NCBI RefSeq assembly: GCF_013450295.1
Contig: NZ_SKBR01000001.1
Span: 872,001-936,000, forward strand
Source of the DNA: Streptomyces sp. AJS327
GTDB taxonomy: Bacteria > Actinomycetota > Actinomycetes > Streptomycetales > Streptomycetaceae
DNA length: 64,000 nucleotides
Direction of reading: 5' to 3'
Part shown: positions 60,862 through 64,000 of the stretch, piece by piece
Position numbering within the stretch: the stretch's first letter is position 1
Layout: every line of letters starts with the position of its first letter
Made by a program: the position numbers and the translations under genes
Notes under the pieces: generated by a model
Told to the model about the DNA's origin: nothing
Databases searched by the model: none
Seen by the model: the letters and a program-made list of their open reading frames with translations, nothing else

Positions 60862-61683
60862 TCAGCCGCGCTGGATACCGGAGGTGTCCTGGAGGACGCC
60901 GCGACGGCCGTCCTGGGTCTGCGCCACGAGTGCCTGGCCACGCTGCTCGACCGCCAGGTACCAGGTACCGGGGGCGAGTTCGGCCACCGGCTGCGGGGAG
61001 CCGTCCTCCGCGTAGAGCGGACGGGCGACCGGAACGGCGAACCAGAAGGGCTGGAAGTTCGGGTCCGGAGCACCGGGGGCGCCGCCACCGGGCTGCTGCG
61101 CGGCCGGCTGCTGCTGCGCGCCGTACGGACCGGGCTGACCCGCCTGCGGGCCGCCCGGGTAGCCGTAACCACCCTGCGGCTGGCCGCCGTACGGCGCACC
61201 GCCGTACGGACCGGGCTGCCCCGGCGTACCGCCCGTCAGCGGTGCCTTGAGCGCGGGCACCAACGGGGTCGCGATGGCCGCGCCCGACATCACCAGCAGC
61301 GAGATGAAGGCCAGGATGTGCCCGGAACCCAGCTCGATCTGGTCGCCACCGATGTTCTTGATCGGGTTGTCGAACATCGTCCACAGCGCGGTCCAGGTGG
61401 CGAACAGCACGGCGCCGACGCCCAGCTGGCCCAGGTCGAGCCCGGCGAAGGTGCGGCCCGCCAGGGCCCGGCCGAACACGATCAGCGCGGCACCGGCGAT
61501 GCCGGCGAGATAGATCGACGGCAGCACGGGGAAGAGCTCGGACGCCCAGCCGTTCTCCTCGTCGGCCGAACCACCCATCTGGCCAGTGTCAACGGTGTAG
61601 AAGTTCAGGAACGAGGCGATGAACAGCAGAACTGCGGCTGCGATCACCGCCGCGTCGCCTCGCGTGAGCGAGCGGATGTTCAC
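60862..61683 (-). CDS. DUF5336 membrane protein
   Basis: This 273-residue protein has four transmembrane helices in the first 145 residues (VIAAAVLLFIASFLNFY; LAGIAGAALIVFGRAL; VGAVLFATWTALWTMF; LAFISLLVMSGAAIATPL). A Gly/Pro/Tyr/Gln-rich linker with PYGG repeats (about 150-205) leads to a small soluble C-terminal domain containing FQPFWFAVPVARPLY. Actinobacterial family of unknown function. Start is ATG at 61683. Confidence 0.85.
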   Translation of the reverse strand: MNIRSLTRGDAAVIAAAVLLFIASFLNFYTVDTGQMGGSADEENGWASELFPVLPSIYLAGIAGAALIVFGRALAGRTFAGLDLGQLGVGAVLFATWTALWTMFDNPIKNIGGDQIELGSGHILAFISLLVMSGAAIATPLVPALKAPLTGGTPGQPGPYGGAPYGGQPQGGYGYPGGPQAGQPGPYGAQQQPAAQQPGGGAPGAPDPNFQPFWFAVPVARPLYAEDGSPQPVAELAPGTWYLAVEQRGQALVAQTQDGRRGVLQDTSGIQRG

Positions 61684-61793
61684 GTAGGGTCCTTAGTCGG
61701 TCTTGTCATGGTCTTGGTCAGCCGGGGGCGGGCACCCCATCGTACGGATGACACTACGGGCCCGGCGGGGGGGTTCGCTTCTTCGTATCTCGT

Positions 61794-62726
61794 TCACCGC
61801 ACCCCCGTGACATACGTGGCGACGCCGTCGGAGACGCCGCGTGCCGCACGCTCCCGCCACTCGGGGTCAGCGAGCCGGGCCGCGTCCTGGCGATCCCGCA
61901 TATTGCCGCATTCGAGGAAAACTTTGGGGATCGTGCTCAGATTGAGACCTCCGAGGTCATCACGGGTGTCCAAGCCCTTTCCCCCACCGAGGTAGTTGGA
62001 CGGGGCGGTGCCGGTGGCCTTCCGGAAGGCGGTCACCAGATCTTCCCCAAGTCGTCGCGACTGCCGCACGATCGGCCCGGTGTTCGCCCCGTCCCCGCGC
62101 ACCGGTGCGGGAAGAATCACATGGAACCCCCGGTCGCCCGGGGACGCTCCGTCCGCGTGCAGGGATATCGCCAGGTCCGCGCGGGCTCTGTTGCCCGCCT
62201 CCGCCCGGTCGTCCACGCACGGGCCCCACGGCAGCCGCCCGGTGTGCGTGAACCTCACGGTGGCGCCCCGGGCTTCGAGCCGCTTCTGGACCCGCCGCGC
62301 GAGGTCCAGGGTGAACTCCGCCTCGGTGTAACCGGAACGCGCCTGGGTGCCGGTGGTGTCGCACTCCTTGCGGCCGTTCCCGACGTCGACGAGCCGGGAG
62401 ATCCGGTCCGGGTGCTTCCCGTTGTTCGGGTTGTGCCCCGGGTCGAGCACCACGGTACGGCCCCGCAGGTCGTCCCTCCGGTCCGCCCCGGTGGGGGAGG
62501 CCGAGGGGCCGCCGGGCGAGGCGCTCGCGCCGGGTTCGCCGCTCGCGTCCGGGCCGCGCTCCGTCGCGGTGCTGGAGGGCGCGGGCTTCGGCTGCTCCGC
62601 CCGGTCGCCGCCGGGCCCGCCCGACGTCCCCTGCCACACCAGCCAGCCGACCAGCCCGGCCGGTAGCAGCGCGGTCAGGGCGACTGACAGTCCGTAGCGC
62701 CGTCGGCCCATGCCGTCGCCGCTCAC
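61794..62726 (-). CDS. N-acetylmuramoyl-L-alanine amidase (Amidase_3)
   Basis: This 310-residue cell-wall hydrolase has one N-terminal membrane or signal segment (LSVALTALLPAGLVGWLVW), an Ala/Ser/Pro linker of about 60 residues, and an Amidase_3 domain with zinc motif VVLDPGHNPNNG, second ligand Glu in SGYTEAEFTLDLA, SLHADGA and catalytic FLECGNM. It cleaves the stem peptide from peptidoglycan. I use GTG at 62726 because it overlaps the upstream methyltransferase stop (GTGA); an ATG at 62711 is the alternative. Confidence 0.9.
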   Translation of the reverse strand: MSGDGMGRRRYGLSVALTALLPAGLVGWLVWQGTSGGPGGDRAEQPKPAPSSTATERGPDASGEPGASASPGGPSASPTGADRRDDLRGRTVVLDPGHNPNNGKHPDRISRLVDVGNGRKECDTTGTQARSGYTEAEFTLDLARRVQKRLEARGATVRFTHTGRLPWGPCVDDRAEAGNRARADLAISLHADGASPGDRGFHVILPAPVRGDGANTGPIVRQSRRLGEDLVTAFRKATGTAPSNYLGGGKGLDTRDDLGGLNLSTIPKVFLECGNMRDRQDAARLADPEWRERAARGVSDGVATYVTGVR

Positions 62727-63367
62727 TGGCCTTCGCCCACCCGGCGCAGCACCCGCAGCGAGGCCGTCCGCGAGACCTCGTCGAACGCTCCTGATCCCAG
62801 GGCGCGTTGGAAGATCCGGTAGGGGGCCTGCCCGCCGTCCGCCGGGTCCGGGAAGACGTCGTGGATCACCAGCAGCCCGCCCGGGACGAGGTGCGGCACC
62901 CAGCCCTCGTAGTCGGCGGTGGCGTGCTCGTCGGTGTGACCGCCGTCCACGAAGACCAGCCCGAACCGGCCGCCCCACAGCCGCGCCACCCGGGGCGAGC
63001 GGCCCACGATCACGATGACGTCCTCCTCCGCCCCGGCCTCCGCCAGGGTGCGGCGGAGCAGCGGCAGGGTGTCCATCCGCCCGGTACGCGGGTCGACGGT
63101 CTCCGGATCGTGGTACTCCCAGCCGGGCTGCTGCTCCTCGCTGCCACGGTGGTGGTCGACGGTCACCACCTGGACGCCCGCCGTCCGGGCCGCGTCGGCC
63201 AGCAGCAGGGTGGAGCGTCCGCGGTAGCTGCCGATCTCCAGCAGGGGCAGGCCGAGCGTGGCCGCCTCGGCGGCCGCCGCGTGCAGCGCCAGCCCCTCGT
63301 CCGTGGGCATGAAGCCCTTCGCCGCCTCGAAGGCGGCGAGGGTCTCGGGCTGGGGGGGCTGGCTCAC
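62723..63367 (-). CDS. Class I SAM-dependent methyltransferase (Methyltransf_24)
   Basis: This 214-residue protein has motif I PLLEIGSYRGRSTLLLADAA, a VTVDHHRGSEEQQ acidic loop, and LVFVDGGHTDEHATADYEGW, typical of the Methyltransf_24 group that includes sugar and lipid O-methyltransferases. The start is GTG at 63367 with GGAGGAAGA upstream. Tight coupling to the amidase gene suggests a role at the cell envelope, but the acceptor is unknown. Confidence 0.85.
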   Translation of the reverse strand: MSQPPQPETLAAFEAAKGFMPTDEGLALHAAAAEAATLGLPLLEIGSYRGRSTLLLADAARTAGVQVVTVDHHRGSEEQQPGWEYHDPETVDPRTGRMDTLPLLRRTLAEAGAEEDVIVIVGRSPRVARLWGGRFGLVFVDGGHTDEHATADYEGWVPHLVPGGLLVIHDVFPDPADGGQAPYRIFQRALGSGAFDEVSRTASLRVLRRVGEGQ

Positions 63368-63662
63368 ACTCTTCCTCCGGTCCCAGGGCACGGCTTGGCG
63401 GGGACATGATGCCGTACCGCCCGTGGTGGCTCGCGGGGGCGGGGCCCGCTCACCGTCCGCCCCCCCCGGAGCGGGCGACGGCCGGGACACCCGGCGGCCC
63501 GGCGGCCCCGCGGCCAGCGCGGTACGGAGGGCGGCCGTCCGGGTGCGCGGCCGCCCCAGCATGCCGGACGGACCGCGCTGAACTGGGCTTTCCCTCCGGT
63601 GCGCGGCACCCCGCGCGGGGGATACCGGCCGGTGGCGGGGTACCGGTGCGACGATGCGCGCT

Positions 63663-64000
63663 ATGTCGCAGTCCGGATCGGCCGCCGGGGCGCCGCGGGC
63701 CCGGGGCGGCGGCTCACGGCCGTGGGTGGTGGTGCTGGCGGCGTGTGCCGGGCAGTTCCTGGCCGTGCTCGACGTGTCGGTGGTCAACGTGGCGCTGCCC
63801 TCGATGCGGACCGGGCTCGGGATGGACGAGGCGGGACTCCAGTGGGTGGTGAACCTCTACACCCTCACTTTCTCCGGCTTCATGCTGCTCGGCGGCCGGG
63901 CGGCCGACCTCTTCGGCCGCAAGCGGGTGTTCGTCGCCGGGCTCGGCCTGTTCACCGCGGCCAGCCTGGCGGGCGGACTGGCCCAGGCGCCCTGGCAGCT
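63663..64000 (+). CDS. MFS exporter (DHA2 family), 5' part only
   Basis: The first 112 codons of an EmrB/QacA-type transporter. After a short Gly/Ser-rich N-terminus come helix 1 with LAVLDVSVVNVALPSM and motif A RAADLFGRKRVFVAG. The gene runs beyond base 64000. ATG at 63663 has no strong ribosome site. It is divergent from the methyltransferase-amidase pair. Confidence 0.85.
   Translation, partial: MSQSGSAAGAPRARGGGSRPWVVVLAACAGQFLAVLDVSVVNVALPSMRTGLGMDEAGLQWVVNLYTLTFSGFMLLGGRAADLFGRKRVFVAGLGLFTAASLAGGLAQAPWQ

Overview
The window is chromosomal DNA from a Streptomyces or a very close relative. It has very high G+C with G/C-biased third codon positions, many GTG starts, leaderless-looking promoters, and a gene order (fabD-fasR, aceE, a tellurium-resistance-like terD cluster, an SCO2322-family operon) that matches, from memory, the SCO2387-to-SCO2315 part of the S. 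coelicolor core. I see no integrase, transposase, CRISPR array or prophage. It reads as conserved backbone with small accessory pieces.

Layout. 1-2673: 5' part of fabD, its regulator fasR, and a divergent pirin. 2745-5174: a serine hydrolase, then a MerR regulator coupled to an aldo/keto reductase behind a promoter with the long MerR-type spacer. 5294-11329: two paralogous DUF1023 alpha/beta hydrolases flank a NarL-type two-component system and a DUF4429/SHOCT protein. 11575-16547: two drug-type modules, each with a TetR regulator divergent from its target (an MFS exporter and an FAD monooxygenase) and a visible operator. 16974-21235: an I36 inhibitor-like secreted protein, aceE and a DUF3052 protein.

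21602-34506 is a Ter stress block: AhpE-like peroxiredoxin, two TerD proteins, a TerC-like DUF475 membrane protein, a TerA-like protein and a TerD with a proline-rich tail. Divergent from the last is a tightly coupled biosynthetic operon: CitE-like lyase, a 983-residue fusion of two phosphoribosyltransferase domains with TRSP and PELOTA-like parts, and a HAD phosphatase. A DUF4383 membrane protein, a zinc-ribbon protein and a coiled-coil protein follow. 34744-42061: a 9-bp tandem repeat, tRNA-Val(TAC), DedA, a Cu/Zn-SOD-like protein, an FAD/NAD(P)-binding protein, a PhoD-like phosphatase and a secreted HNH nuclease. 42384-43206: a yybP-ykoY manganese riboswitch in front of a TMEM165/GDT1-family Mn exporter. 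43524-49687: an MFS exporter with a C-terminal winged-helix domain, a HAD phosphatase, a GT87-PAP2 fusion and an MhuD-type heme-degrading monooxygenase.

49816-56150 (minus) is the most interesting unit. A cobalamin riboswitch precedes five coupled genes: a secreted alpha/alpha-barrel protein, a secreted SCO2322-family protein, then EcfT, a double EcfA and an S component. The two secreted proteins look like separate versions of the two domains of animal intrinsic factor/transcobalamin. I infer a B12-uptake system with a two-part surface receptor. 56220-60521: a KstR-like TetR regulator, a perfect KstR-type operator, and a GT4 / methyltransferase / alpha-alpha-barrel operon. 60862-64000: a DUF5336 membrane protein, a cell-wall amidase coupled to a methyltransferase, and the start of another MFS exporter.
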